From assembly GCA_013423325.1 (NCBI GenBank), contig BLJB01000150.1, positions 186,001 through 250,000 of the forward strand: a stretch of DNA of 64,000 nucleotides, written 5' to 3'. Below, piece after piece: positions 1 through 10,658 of the stretch. This stretch comes from Usnea hakonensis (lineage: Eukaryota; Ascomycota; Lecanoromycetes; Lecanorales; Parmeliaceae). The notes under the pieces are model-generated. The model saw nothing but the letters and a program-made list of their open reading frames with translations, had not been told where the DNA came from and did no database searches. The translations under genes and the position numbers were made by a program. How positions within the stretch are numbered: the stretch's first letter is position 1; every line of letters starts with the position of its first letter.

Positions 1-360
1 TGCCGACACCGCCGTCGCAAACCACAAAACCTTCTTCCTATTGTTCCCATGCATCCCAAACGCAGCAACAGCCTGCGGGCGCCACAGGCTCAACGCACTG
101 GCAAAGTATGCCGTGAGCGCCAAAGTGAGCACAAAGAGCAGCCAGGATGTCGACAGCAGATACTGGACTCCTTGGGCCGAGAAACCGTAATCGTGGAACG
201 GCTGGACGGGACTTGAGACAATCTTGGAAAACGTTATGGATGCGCCGAAGGTGCCGATACCGATGACGGTGCGGAAAAAGTTCTCGAAGTAGCTAGCTAG
301 GCGCTCGCCGGGAGGTTTTGATGATGGGGCGGTGGGTACGCCAGGTAATAGTTCTGCCAT
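1..360 (-). CDS. Putative membrane protein, N-terminal part (runs off left edge)
   Basis: The reading frame opens with an ATG at 358-360 and stays open to the left edge, giving the first 120 residues. They start MAELLPGVPTAPSS and contain two hydrophobic stretches, one around residues 33-48 (FFRTVIGIGTFGASI) and one around 70-90 (STSWLLFVLTLALTAYF). It therefore looks like a multi-pass membrane protein. Codon use is GC-rich and tidy, as in the clear genes here. I do not recognise the family. The rest of the gene lies outside the window, so its length, further introns and function cannot be judged. The start is supported by the lack of an earlier in-frame ATG nearby. Confidence 0.65.
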   Translation of the reverse strand, partial: MAELLPGVPTAPSSKPPGERLASYFENFFRTVIGIGTFGASITFSKIVSSPVQPFHDYGFSAQGVQYLLSTSWLLFVLTLALTAYFASALSLWRPQAVAAFGMHGNNRKKVLWFATAVSA

Positions 361-1934
361 TGCGACTTGAGTGGAGTAGATTTCGGACGAAGACGGTAGA
401 TTTAATGATCAGATTGCATATAAAAGTGTATGAGCCATTATGATAGATTGCGTGTTGAGTTGTTAGGGTGGAATGGAACGGGCTGAGGAGTGTTTGGTTT
501 GGTTGGTTGCCGCGGATACAGCGCCAAGAATGATCGACGCCCCTAAGGCCAGATTTGGGCTGGCGGGGACTTCCCTCGTTCGAACAATCATACCTTCCTG
601 GTACCTGCTTCTTCTGACCAAGGATTCTGTACCAGTAAAAGACCTTTCTTCATGTGTTAGCATTACACTGAATACCATCTTCGGCATGCTGTACTGCTGC
701 CCATTGCTGTATTTGAAGACGAGATGTGAAACTCGCCATATCCATCAAAATTCTGATTTATCTACACCATACTCGGCATACCATACGTACGAGCCAGCAG
801 CATGAATGGTGATGTTGACAAAGATGTGGACGAAAAGGTGTTGCTTCCATCTGTCAATATAGTAGTAAAGTAGATGATGGAGGAAGGCACAGCGTAAAAG
901 TCACCCCATACTGGCACATACCAAACCGGTCCTGGCCGGACCGTACGCCAAACTGGTCTCAGCTTATTTTAACGGTAGTCTCTCTGCTCGACATATGCAG
1001 AGAGACCTTTGATGCATTGCTTCAAGTGAAGGTCCAGGATGTATGGAGGACGCCTTGGGCCGTTGGCCTTTTCGTTGGAGAATTCGAAGTGGTAGAGTAC
1101 TCGATGCTGTCAAGTGGATTTTGAGTCTAGAAGGAGGCTGGAGAGGGATTCTATGCTTGACTGCGTACTGTTAGCAATCTTCCTTGCGGGTTGTCAAATT
1201 GACTGCAACTGCACTGCATTGTGTCCTCCTCAACGAGCATCGGTTGTTGCATCCTGTCAGTATCAACACCAACTTTAACCCTCCCAAGGTTCCTGACCAT
1301 CTATTTGATATGGCCTACCCCACCAGCTTCTCCACCTTTTCCGTCATCTCATCAGAAAAGATCACGCAAACATCATTCGCAGAAGGCATCCTCGATCTAA
1401 AGACGATGAATATCCACCGCAGAAGTGTTTGGACTGCGAAGAGAATGCTGAATACTGGCAAGATCGTTCAAATTAGTAAGATTTTCTGCTCTTGCGCGTA
1501 TTATGAGCTAGTATAGTGTTGTCATATGCGATATACTGGCAAGACAGAGATGTCGCTTTGCAGATAAGAATCGGTAGAGAATGCCATTATTTGCATTGAA
1601 TGAGTCAGCCCTTTTTCTCGGCGAACGATATTTCGGTCTACACTAAGTCAAACTGATCTAAGTTCGTGATTTTACAGATGTCTAAGAGTCTACATGTTCG
1701 TCGTGTAACACAAGACAAGGTCGACGAATAAGTTAGCGGTATTGCCGGGCTTCTGGCTCTATAAATCAACTTGCCTCCACGCCTCACAGTATATCGACAT
1801 CCTCTAACCTCAACGTCAAAAAGGCATCAACCAGTATAAAAACCCTAAATCCTGTGCTGACCAGACTTATTAACACCCACTCAAGTCCTTCAAAACCCAA
1901 AGAACAAAGCCAATCTGAACTCTTACTCGGCGAC
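361..1934. other. Gene-free stretch, 361-1934
   Basis: Only short overlapping open frames without domains or good codon use are seen. The left part must carry the promoter of the minus-strand membrane protein. The right end carries the TATA box of the small gene that follows. Nothing else is recognised. Confidence 0.5.
1835..1842 (+). promoter_or_regulatory. TATA box of the 70-aa membrane protein gene
   Basis: TATAAAAA lies 93 bp before the ATG at 1935, a normal distance for a TATA box with a leader of about 60 nt. It supports using the ATG at 1935. The open frame upstream of that has no ATG. Confidence 0.4.
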
Positions 1935-2208
1935 ATGGACCTCATCCCAGCCAACATGTCTGAGACAAGCCCATCGAAAGGGCTACACTGGTGGGAAACA
2001 TCCAAAGGCTCGACAGCCACCGTCCTGGTTATATTCATCGACTTAATTTTGTGTACGGCTCTTCTTATACGGTGCCTGAGAAGAAACTATCTAAGACACT
2101 TGGTTCGTATCTAACCCTTTTTGCAATATAATTTAAGGTATCAATTCTTCTAACAAGTGGCAGGGTCGGGGGGCTGAGATTGAGGAGTTCGAATTGGAGG
2201 ATGTTTGA
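1935..2208 (+). CDS. Small protein with one membrane segment (2 exons)
   Basis: Exons are 1935-2102 and 2164-2208. The 61-nt intron has donor GTTCGT, a TTCTAACA branch site and acceptor GGCAG, and splicing is in phase 0. The 70-aa product starts MDLIPANMSETSPSKG and has one strong hydrophobic segment at about residues 27-46 (TVLVIFIDLILCTALLI). A basic stretch (RCLRRNYLRH) follows, then an acidic tail ending ELEDV. Positive residues after the segment suggest a single-pass protein with a cytosolic C terminus. No family is recognised. The support is the TATA box at 1835, the good branch site and the plausible second exon. A chance open frame remains possible. Confidence 0.5.
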
Positions 2209-2925
2209 TTGTAATATGCCATACGAAGGGGAAGGAAAAGGGCAGAGTCTTCTGTCTTCCTGGGCCTTCAGAGCTGGCTTAGCAGAAAAGCAAGCGTGAG
2301 CAGAGGAAAGAGAGAGAACCAAAAGTCGTGATGATTCATCGCCGCTCCTTAAAGGTTGAAGGCTCACCACTCGCGTCATACTACGCAATGCAGATCAATC
2401 ATTGATGGCCTCGAGTGTGAGTCGCCAAGAGTCTTATTAAGGTCTCTCGTGACTTTATGATTATGGCCCAGAGAGCAAAGAAGTCGTGACTCATGGATGC
2501 CTGTTTCATTTCAAGGAAAGAGGAAGTTGCACCAACTCTGCGATTATGGTAGCAAAAGCTTCCTCTAAAGTGCATCTCAACGCTAATACATGGCGTTTCA
2601 TGGTCACTGGGATGCGTACTTACCAACATCAGGCATGACTTAAGCCTTCATGGGTGAGTTGACTCTACAGGCCTATGCAATTTTCGTAATTTGCTTTGTG
2701 CTCCTCCTCTAACGGTCGTGTGCTCCCTACGCGATACACAAAGCCATTGTTCAGCCTCATTGTGAATTATTTTGTCCCCTTTCTGAGGAACATCTCTTTG
2801 TGATTGCTGGACTTGTGAGACATACATAACGAAGAACTCCAGCAATTGTTCCCCATACCTTCTCATAGCCGTACAGATCGAAAGCACCCTCGAACCATCC
2901 AAAGTCTACGGGTACAACAATTCCC
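2209..2925. other. Gene-free stretch, 2209-2925
   Basis: This holds short open frames on both strands without recognisable domains. It should contain the promoter of the coiled-coil gene at 2926. No repeats or RNA genes are seen. Confidence 0.5.
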
Positions 2926-3636
2926 ATGTCCTCCAACTATACCCAAAGTCTCGAACTCTTGGCCCAAGTGGAAGAGCAGGTCGATGGAATCCGAATCGAT
3001 GCTACAAAGAATCGCATTAACATCCAGAGACTGTTTGCTTTCGGACAAAGCTGGGACCTTCTCAGAGTAGCTTTGACAGCCACTTGGGAGGCAGCAGAGA
3101 GGGCAAAAGCCGCAAGCAAGAAGCAGTGCGCCCGATACCGGGATTATGCTCATAAAGCCAGCCGTTCCGGGAAGCTTCGCTCCATACAGGCACAGACATG
3201 CCTCAGCCATTTCAGGTATGTTACTGCAATCTCGAACCACGCTCGGGCTCTGAGACGGTATCAAGATGCAGAGCTCATCTCCTTAGGAAATCTAGACGAC
3301 TACTACAAGGGCGTTTCAGTCCCACATGCAGATGTTGTCGAATCTCACCAGAGCTTTCTTGATACCCTCAATTGCCGTATCGAGGCAGTGAAACGGAACC
3401 AAAAACTGGCGATGGTTTGCGTACGTTGGGTTTACATTCAAGCTATCGCTGACCTCAAGAAACATGCCAAGTACTTCCATCTCATGGTTAAGAGACTCAA
3501 GATCTGCAAGCGAAGGGCTGACCATGCAAGCAGGCACGCAGGTAAACTCCAGAGAAAGATGGCTCAACGTGTCAGGGAGTACGAGTATCTCAAGAGGGAA
3601 GTTCTGAAGGTGCAGGGGATAATGCAGGCCCTGTAA
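2926..3636 (+). CDS. Hypothetical basic helical protein, 236 aa
   Basis: This is a single open frame from an ATG (CCC before it) to a TAA. The protein is rich in Lys, Arg, Ala, Gln and Leu and is predicted to be almost wholly helical. Long heptad-like stretches occur at about residues 45-110 and 150-236 (for example LKRREVLKV-like basic helices near the end). No membrane segment, signal peptide or known domain is seen. Codon use is consistent along the frame and no competing frame is better. I do not recognise the family. It could be a structural or nucleic-acid-binding coiled-coil protein, but that rests only on composition. Confidence 0.6.
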   Translation: MSSNYTQSLELLAQVEEQVDGIRIDATKNRINIQRLFAFGQSWDLLRVALTATWEAAERAKAASKKQCARYRDYAHKASRSGKLRSIQAQTCLSHFRYVTAISNHARALRRYQDAELISLGNLDDYYKGVSVPHADVVESHQSFLDTLNCRIEAVKRNQKLAMVCVRWVYIQAIADLKKHAKYFHLMVKRLKICKRRADHASRHAGKLQRKMAQRVREYEYLKREVLKVQGIMQAL

Positions 3637-4172
3637 AGGGTTTTAAATGGTGATCATCTGGGTGGGATAATGCAGGGGGGATTCAGACAACGGCGTTGCT
3701 GCACTTCTACATGAAATCATCTCACTGCTTTGGGACAGGTTAGAGTCAAGATTACTGACTAATCGAACAAGTGCCTGGATATCCAGAGTCACGTCTCACG
3801 TCGTACGTCTGCAGAAGTAAAGGAGATTTTCAAGGCACATTTGAGGAACGGGAAGATTTGTCTTTATTTGTTATCTCTCCACGTATTGTTACTATTCCAC
3901 GGCCATCTTATTATGTGCTTCAACACGTTAGGTCAGTTTCCCTCTTGAGTCTTATCGTCCGGTCGACAGCACTCAGAACACTAGTCTCCTTTGTTCACGG
4001 TCCACACTACAAAAGCTTTGTTTTGCCAAATCTTTCACGATCCGCTGCTCTCTCATTCTCATCCACAGACTTCCTTCTGAACACCCAGATATCTTTTACT
4101 CCACACACTTCTACCAACGCAGATACCCATACCCTTATCCTACTACCATCCCAAACATACTCTTAATTAAAC
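3637..4172. other. Intergenic stretch, 3637-4172
   Basis: The last 130 bp before the next ATG are pyrimidine- and A-rich with few G on the plus strand, a usual look for a fungal core promoter and leader. An open frame at 3771-4166 has no domain and is probably leader sequence. Confidence 0.45.
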
Positions 4173-5033
4173 ATGTCCTCCTTCTCGGTGTCAAAACACC
4201 AAACAATGTCCTCCATTGAGTCGAACCTAGCAAGTATGGCAATCGAAGATTCCGATCAGCCAGCCGTTTCTTCTGAAGACGCCAACCCAGCAACAACATC
4301 CTCGGAAGACGCAGGACACCCAGACATCTCCGCGGAAGACTCGAACCGTATCAACGCCACCGCTCTGTCTCTGATCACTGATCTACACACTTTTCTGGCC
4401 ACCACTCCCAACGACCCCGCCGCCCACGCCCTCATCACCCCAAAATGGGCACTCATCACAGAAACATACCACCTCTCGGCCGCTTTCGTCCGAGCCTATA
4501 AGGCCTCCCTCGGCGGCTCCTGGCCCGCCGACAACACCCCCCCAACCATCCTCCCCACCCCCGCACTGACCGACCTCAGCAGAAGACACGACAAAGCCTC
4601 CACCGCCTTTATCGCCGCGTGCCGCGACTTCATCAAACACTCCCGCTCCGTCGAATCCCTCAGCCAGGACGTCCTCGCCGTCCCGCCCGGCACCGACCAA
4701 GAAAACCTCCTCCTTCGACAAGTCTTCCGCGAACAACCTGCCCTTGGCGCCATGGATAGGAAGTGCAAGAAACTGAAGGCGCGCATGATGAAGTTGCGGG
4801 GCAAACGTAACGCTGCGAGACAGGCGGCGGAGGATGCGGCGTTGTGGGAGCGCCACGATCCTGTGCTGAGGGAGTTTCTGAGGGTGCATGCTAGGATGGA
4901 AGAGGTGGAGGGGGTGCTGAAGGGGTTTCTGGGGCTGGGGGGAGAGGGGGGGTTGGGAGATTGGCGTGTTTGGCCGGGTGGGGAGGGGAGTGTGGTGGAG
5001 TGTTTGGTTCGTCATGTACATATGGCGACATGA
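4173..5033 (+). CDS. Hypothetical protein with acidic N terminus and helical core, 286 aa
   Basis: This is a single-exon frame starting MSSFSVSKHQTMSS; a second in-frame ATG lies 11 codons later. Residues 15-60 are acidic and carry three SSEDA-type repeats (SSEDANPATTSSEDAGHPD). Residues 60-260 are helical, with a basic segment around 195-215 (KCKKLKARMMKLRGKRNA). The C terminus is Gly-rich (GLGGEGGLG) because the DNA there is a G-run tract. No known domain is recognised. Strong codon bias in the first two thirds (C at third positions) argues that it is a real gene. It may be a lineage-specific protein. Confidence 0.6.
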   Translation: MSSFSVSKHQTMSSIESNLASMAIEDSDQPAVSSEDANPATTSSEDAGHPDISAEDSNRINATALSLITDLHTFLATTPNDPAAHALITPKWALITETYHLSAAFVRAYKASLGGSWPADNTPPTILPTPALTDLSRRHDKASTAFIAACRDFIKHSRSVESLSQDVLAVPPGTDQENLLLRQVFREQPALGAMDRKCKKLKARMMKLRGKRNAARQAAEDAALWERHDPVLREFLRVHARMEEVEGVLKGFLGLGGEGGLGDWRVWPGGEGSVVECLVRHVHMAT

Positions 5034-5888
5034 GTGAGGGGAGGGGGGAATGCTGAGGGGGTGAAAGGAGGGGAGTTACGAGAGTTGTTTGTTTTAGTCC
5101 GGATTATTGTCTGAAGGAGACTTGTTTAATAATCGTGGTTTATTGCGAAGATTTCTTTTTGTCTTCGATTCCATAGCTCGAATGGAAATCTCATCTCACC
5201 GGCTCTAGACCCCGTCACCATCGTATGACACCTTCCCTTCCCCACACCACCTCCCCCTCTATCCCCTTTCGCACAGCGACAAAGAAACCTCTCCATCCCC
5301 CTCCCACCATCCTCCACCAACAGAGCCTCCACATCCATATCCCTACAATCAGCGAACCTAAAGACCCCCGAATAAAGCCCCTTCTTCCTAGTTAACAAAT
5401 GAGGAGAAGTCTGTGCTATGTGCATGATGCAGTGGGTTTTTGATATTACACATATGCTATATGATGCACGATGTATGTAGTGGTTATGATACTAGGATAG
5501 TAACGCCTGCTTGCCTTCCTGCCTTCTACGGAGAGTGTTCACTGGCCCTGGGCAGTGTAATTCAGCTGATGACAGTTTTTTTTTCTTTTTCTTTGGTGTA
5601 AGGGGATGGGGCGGGCAGGTGGCTTAGATGTTTTAACCTCGGTGAGATAGAGAGAAAGGCAACGATATCATGAATGGATGCGTGATTTCGTTGTTTCAAG
5701 CGGTGGTGGTATGTGAGAGGGATTTGAAACAGCGAGAAATGGGTCAGCTCGTAAAGGACTAGAACAGTATAACAGAGTCGTGAATCAAGTAAATATGCTG
5801 TCATCTAAATCGTCTAAGATATCCTCTCTTCGCATTAAGGTCATTGTCGTCTTTGTTAAACGTAGAAGCAGGTCTTGCCGGAAAAATC
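5034..5888. other. Intergenic stretch, 5034-5888
   Basis: A minus-strand open frame at 5126-5425 (99 aa, starts MHIAQTSPHLLTRKKG) has some coding look but no domain or upstream exon I can support. The rest shows nothing recognisable apart from a short T-rich run at 5577-5592. Confidence 0.4.
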
Positions 5889-7041
5889 TCAGGTAGAATG
5901 CTGTCCTCGCTGAGCCTCATACATCAAGGACACCACATAGTACGTCAAGCAATCATCTTCCAAGATCTCTGGCTCGCCATCCCAGACTCTAAAGTCCACA
6001 CCCTCCTTCAAAAGCCTTTCCCTCGCTTCCTTGGGGTCACTAGGGGCATGTGTTCCATTTACGGCCGCTGTTGGCTTCGTCAGCATCGAAGCGGTTAACC
6101 TTGCGCGTGGTCGATTTAGTGGCCATGATACACTTACTAATCTTCATACCATGCCATCCAGTCCTCCGCGTTCGCGTCGGGTTCAGGACCAGAAAATTAT
6201 CATCCCTGAGCGGAAATCGCCAGTCCGCTGCCCGGATGACAATCTCGTCGAGCTCCTTGCGTTTGCCTTCGACGGTCTCAAGCTCCAGTTCAAAGGTCTT
6301 CAATCCTTTGAACAAACGAAATTGGTCACCCCAGGACCGGGGCTGAAATCCATCAGATGCAATGCTGTGTCCCACAGCCGACGGGTGTCCATCAGTCCCC
6401 CTTCGCTTTGCATCAAGCACTAGGGGAGCAGAAGTCTCCCACCACCACCAGTCGCTGTGTCTGATAGTTATCCTGAGATGCTGAAGGTTCGGGTATCGTT
6501 GTAGCGCAATGCCTCGTGCAGCATTGAGCCAAGTAGTCTCGAGCCAGAATTGTTGGATGAACAAGTGCAGCGATTTCAACCATGGGCAATTAGCACCAGC
6601 TCGAGAAAACCTGCTGCGAAGCGGTGCAGGAACTGCGCGTTCGGGCCGGTGCCATTCAACATTCTCATAGTTTTGTGCTGGGACATGGCATGCTTCTCGA
6701 TAGATCTGTCGACATGTGCACAATAGTGCAGTATCAATTTTTTGGTCGGCATAGCGAAACCCAGGTCGGTAATAGTAGGCGTTTTTTTCAAAGGGCTCTT
6801 GCTTACCCGAGTACGCAGTCAAAGCGAGATCGAAAATATGATCGCGTATCTCTCCAGGAATCCGACCAAAAAGAGGCGACTCCGTCTGTGGATTGGCATT
6901 GCTCGTATCTATTGGTGTCGCAGTGACATCAGCATTGCTTGTATCAATTGAGGCTGCCGAGGAATTGGCAGTCCTTGTACGAGTCCCTAGCATGGTGGGG
7001 GTGGCATTGCTGTTGTCAGCCGCTGGCATCGTGGAGTCCAT
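5889..7041 (-). CDS. 2EXR/DUF7730-like (F-box-related) protein, 2 exons
   Basis: Exons in transcription order are 7041-6138 and 6067-5889. The 70-nt intron has donor GTAAGT, branch GCTGAC and acceptor AACAG. Splicing shifts the frame and replaces a short dead end with a 60-residue tail, giving a product of about 360 aa. Residues 1-55 are Ser/Thr/Asn-rich and disordered. At about residue 56 comes LFGRIPGEIRDHIFDLALTA, the leucine-rich opening of the 2EXR/DUF7730 family, which resembles an F-box. Later comes a Cys pair (LLCTCRQIYREA), the usual continuation of that family. Members of this family are very numerous in ascomycetes and mostly uncharacterised; a role as a substrate adaptor is often assumed but not shown. 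Confidence 0.75.
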
Positions 7042-8194
7042 GTGGACACTAGAATGAATACAGAGATTTCAAACCCTAGGGTCGAGGAAAAGAGATAGAA
7101 AGGAAAGCTTTCAACGAGTAAAGAGCGATACAGGGAGTGAGTAAAGTAGGTAGAAGGCTTCTATCTGGAGACAGGTCTCTCACGACACCAATTGAGTGAA
7201 TAAATTATGCGGTGCTCCTTGGAGTAGTTCGAAAGTCTTGATGCGCTGAGATTGGAAAGCGCGCTTGAAGTCGATGCCTCAGTCAAGGCCACGCAGTGTA
7301 AGATATAACCACGCTAATATATAATTCGTGTAAGATTCGCGCCAAGGTATCATACTCGTGGCTAGAATAAAATACCATACATCCAAGTGGAGAGGAATAC
7401 TACCTTAAAGAAGGTAGGTATTCATAGTCTCCGTGTCCCCTTCACCGTGTAATTTGTACCCCAATCCCCTTCTATAAGAAGACCCTCTTATTCACAGACT
7501 TTCATGGGTTCTCGAGATCGACCAGCGTAATGCCAATCCGATGCATACATGTAATCCATGCCTGTAGCCCGTATGCTAGGATCGGTAAGCCAAAGAAGAC
7601 CCACTCCCAGCACTTTGCAATTGTTCGACCGCTTGTTCTGCCTCCCTTATACCAAAAGGAACAACTTTGGTTCCAGACTGTCAACAAGAATGTCCCAAGA
7701 ATCTTGTAATGATATTCCCGAAGAAGGGTACAAATGTCAGAGGAGTGCTTTGAGACGTTGGTAGCGGGCGAGTGAGCGGCGTAAGAAGTAAGCTCAGTCT
7801 TGTCCTGTTGGAGGTAGCCGCCTGGCTCCACCAAGGTAATCCTTCGCTACAGCAGGGGCATAGCCGTAACTTTTGATGCGGACTCGCAAGTCCGAGAGAT
7901 CACCCAATACTCCCTCGGCTCAACAAAGAAGATAATGTGAAAGATTTGGAGTTCTGCCACGTGGAATCAGGCTCAAAAAGATCAAAGTAATGTATACTCA
8001 AGTGTTTGTTCCGCAAGCCACCGTAAAACTCAGCTATACCACAGATGAATGTGTCCTGCTACTAAGAATTCATCCCATCTTCCAACTGAAAATCAATCTC
8101 TGCAAAGATCGGAAACGCCAGAGCTCGCCGGGGATACCCTCGTAGAGTCGGAAAATATCAATGGCTGATGCTTAAATCAGGTGTACTCGCAAGC
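7042..8194. other. Gene-free stretch, 7042-8194
   Basis: This holds the promoter of the 2EXR gene and a short hairpin-like inverted repeat at about 7402-7419 (CTACCTT, 4-nt loop, AAGGTAG). A 110-codon minus-strand open frame at 7502-7834 has no ATG and no recognised domain. Confidence 0.45.
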
Positions 8195-9254
8195 TTAGGC
8201 ACAAAGGAAAAAATCACAGCTCAAGGAAGAAATCAACGACCCCAAGGAATACACAATGCAAGCCTCAATAATCTTCTTCCGGAAAATTGTCCATCTCTGC
8301 CTGCCATTTGGCACGCCATCTACCATTGCGGGACTAACCAAATTAGCCATATCATCAATACAGGGTGTCAAGACACGTACATCAAGATGTTTCTGAGACC
8401 TTGCCCTATTCTCATTTGAACGACCTTGAGCCCACGAGGCCGCTGCTAAATGTTCCTTTCGCTGTTCGCGCTTCCAATGACCAATATAATTATCATTGTG
8501 TTCGTCACGCTTCTCACTGGCCGACTGGTAACGTCTGCTGGCTTCTGCGGCAGCAGAACTCTGGCGTGTATCAAAAGCGTCTTCATTCCGCAGCTGGAGA
8601 TGGTGGAATTGAACGTTACTAAGGTTCACACACTTGAATCGGGAGCATACATGTGGGGGTAGATAAGCAGTTGAATGTCTTGAATTTTCCCATTCTTCCT
8701 CGTCTCTGAAATATTCCTTGACCTTGTTGGAGGCTCTTTGTTCATCCCGCTTGTAGTCATTGTAATCTGTGAGTATGGGAGAGGCCTCAGGCCAATGCTT
8801 CTCGTCTTCATGCGTACCAGGCGGTTAAGACAAGATTAAATTGACATGGGGAAGGCGTTTACTTACCGCGGTAACCATGGTCTAGGGCTCCTAGTTGTGG
8901 GCTGCTGCCGAAAGAAGCCACTCGCTCGCCGTAATAACCAGGATTGTATCCTCTCGTTCTTCTTTCGTATTCCTGGGAAGGCTCGTTTCTGTGGAGGTCA
9001 TCTCGACGCGGGATCGCCGACAAGTCATGAGCAGTCGACGAAAAAAGCCGGTCTTCGCGAATATGGTGGCGTGATCGAGGATCAAGAGAAGGAAGAAATG
9101 TGGCTGGACTGGCATGTGCATCCATGCGGGCATGATTTAATCTACCGCTGTGGGACTCTGGTCCACCTCTGTGATCGACAGGGTCATTGTCGTAGGATAC
9201 ATACCCTGATCTTTTGGCGACAGGATCCTGGTATGAGTATCCAGATCGTGGCAT
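8195..9254 (-). CDS. Hypothetical charged protein, 319 aa, 2 exons
   Basis: Exons in transcription order are 9254-8867 and 8766-8195. The 100-nt intron has donor GTAAGTAA and acceptor CTCACAG; the phase-1 junction makes an Asp codon and joins two well-matched charged segments. The product starts MPRSGYSYQDPVAKRSG. Residues 1-130 are rich in Arg, His, Tyr, Ser and Pro and look disordered. Residues 130-270 are rich in Glu, Arg, Ala and Lys (KRDEQRASNKVKEYFRDEEE) and probably helical. The last 30 residues are hydrophobic (ACIVYSLGSLISSLSC). No family is recognised. The upstream extension of the frame beyond 9254 looks non-coding. A further intron near the 3' end cannot be excluded. Confidence 0.5.
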
Positions 9255-10658
9255 GGCGCAAGAAAATCCACTAGAATAGACGCAGAAGCTAATATCTGGA
9301 GTATACAGAAGGGACGGACTGAAATTGAGAGAATTGGACCAGTTCTTATGAGAAATTCCACCAATGGTGACCGCGTCCTGAAGATCATGCAATCGTATGT
9401 CTCACAGGTACCGGAGAAGACCATCAAGTCCGACTGTGCGAGTAGAGCCGCATGGGAACGCCTCACTCACAAGCTATACATAGCCTATCTGCATAACACT
9501 CTGCTATGTTCCGAGGAACAGTGCTTCAAAGACACCCACTAATGCAGATGAGCATAAATGGAAGAGTCCATCGTAGAGGGGTTGCTTGAAAGCCAATAAT
9601 ATTGACTGCAACCCAGTCTAAATGTGCGAGGCATGCCGAAGTAGGGAACGAGAGGTCATGCGTGTGTCTTAGAGGACATCGATTCATTCTCCTCCCAGCA
9701 ATGTCATTGGCGGACACGTACCACCATGGCACTAGAGAAAGTGTTATACCTTACGCTGGGCGGGTAGGCGTGACCTTATGCTGCTGATTCCTTGTCATTT
9801 TCTAAGTTTGGACATTCTACGACTGCGTGACTATCTTTTAGAAGACCAGAAACTTAGTCTAGATGCGGCGTGACGTCTAGTGATCAGATAGCCTGATGCA
9901 CTCCGTATGACGATACGCCCTTATTAGGGCCAACCACATACGGCATGAAAGAGCGCATTTCTATTTGAATGAGGCTCAGTACCGCAGGAACCTCAATACC
10001 AATCTCTTGGCTTGTTGCCGCAAGATCTCCAAAGACAATTGACTTACTTGGCATCAATGAGCCTTTTTCCCCTGGAAGGCAGACTTTCTTCGCGAAAAGC
10101 CTGTGATGGTATCGATTGAAAGTTACTTAACACATGATCTACCCCACCCAGGCTCGGAGCCGATCACGGTGATGATTGGACGATAAAATACCCTCGCACC
10201 AAAAGTCTTTGCTACTTGAATCATGAGATTGACGGCAGGACCTGAAAATAGATGTTGGCTGCAGGCGTCCAAGATAGCTGCGGATAAACCTCCATTTACA
10301 GCTTGTTGATTTGCCTGCCCATCCTCGGAAAGTGCGACAGACATTTCGCCAATTTGAGCTGGCTATGACACTCCTATAACACTCCTTATAACACTCCTTG
10401 GAAGTGTTCTATCAGACCTCTTATAGCATGTGCCTCGGTAGGCTCGCCGTTTATGGTGGCGCCACTGAGTTTGATACGCATCAGCTTGCGTAAAGTGAGA
10501 CAAACACACGAAAAAGTGAAGAGAGCATAGAGGGCAATACCTGCTTCTCATCTCCGTCAGGCTAGCCTCTTCAGACTTAGCGCGGATGAGCTGTGTTACG
10601 GTTTTACCGGTCTTGGACTTCAACCATCTCTCATATAAAATCCTTAAGTATCAAAATC
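9255..10658. other. Gene-free stretch, 9255-10658
   Basis: A minus-strand open frame at 10123-10344 (73 aa, with ATG) has even amino-acid use but no domain or partner exon. Around 10366-10400 the hexamer-like unit ACACTCC repeats three times, followed by an inverted AAGTGTT copy. TATAAAA at about 10635 lies only about 24 bp before the next ATG. Confidence 0.45.

Noticed and set aside
5126..5425. 99-aa minus-strand frame starting MHIAQTSPHL
   Set aside because: Some coding look, but no intron partner, no domain and strong local purine bias that alone can keep a frame open.
7502..7834. 110-codon minus-strand open frame with hydrophobic stretches
   Set aside because: It has no ATG, no recognised domain and no upstream exon that would supply a start. 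Amino-acid use looks random.
10123..10344. 73-aa minus-strand frame starting MSVALSEDGQANQQ
   Set aside because: Even composition but no domain, no partner exon and no promoter signal. Kept only as a note in the gap entry.
10633..10641. TATAAAA as core promoter of the F-box gene
   Set aside because: It lies only about 24 bp before the ATG at 10659, so transcription from it would start at or after the start codon.
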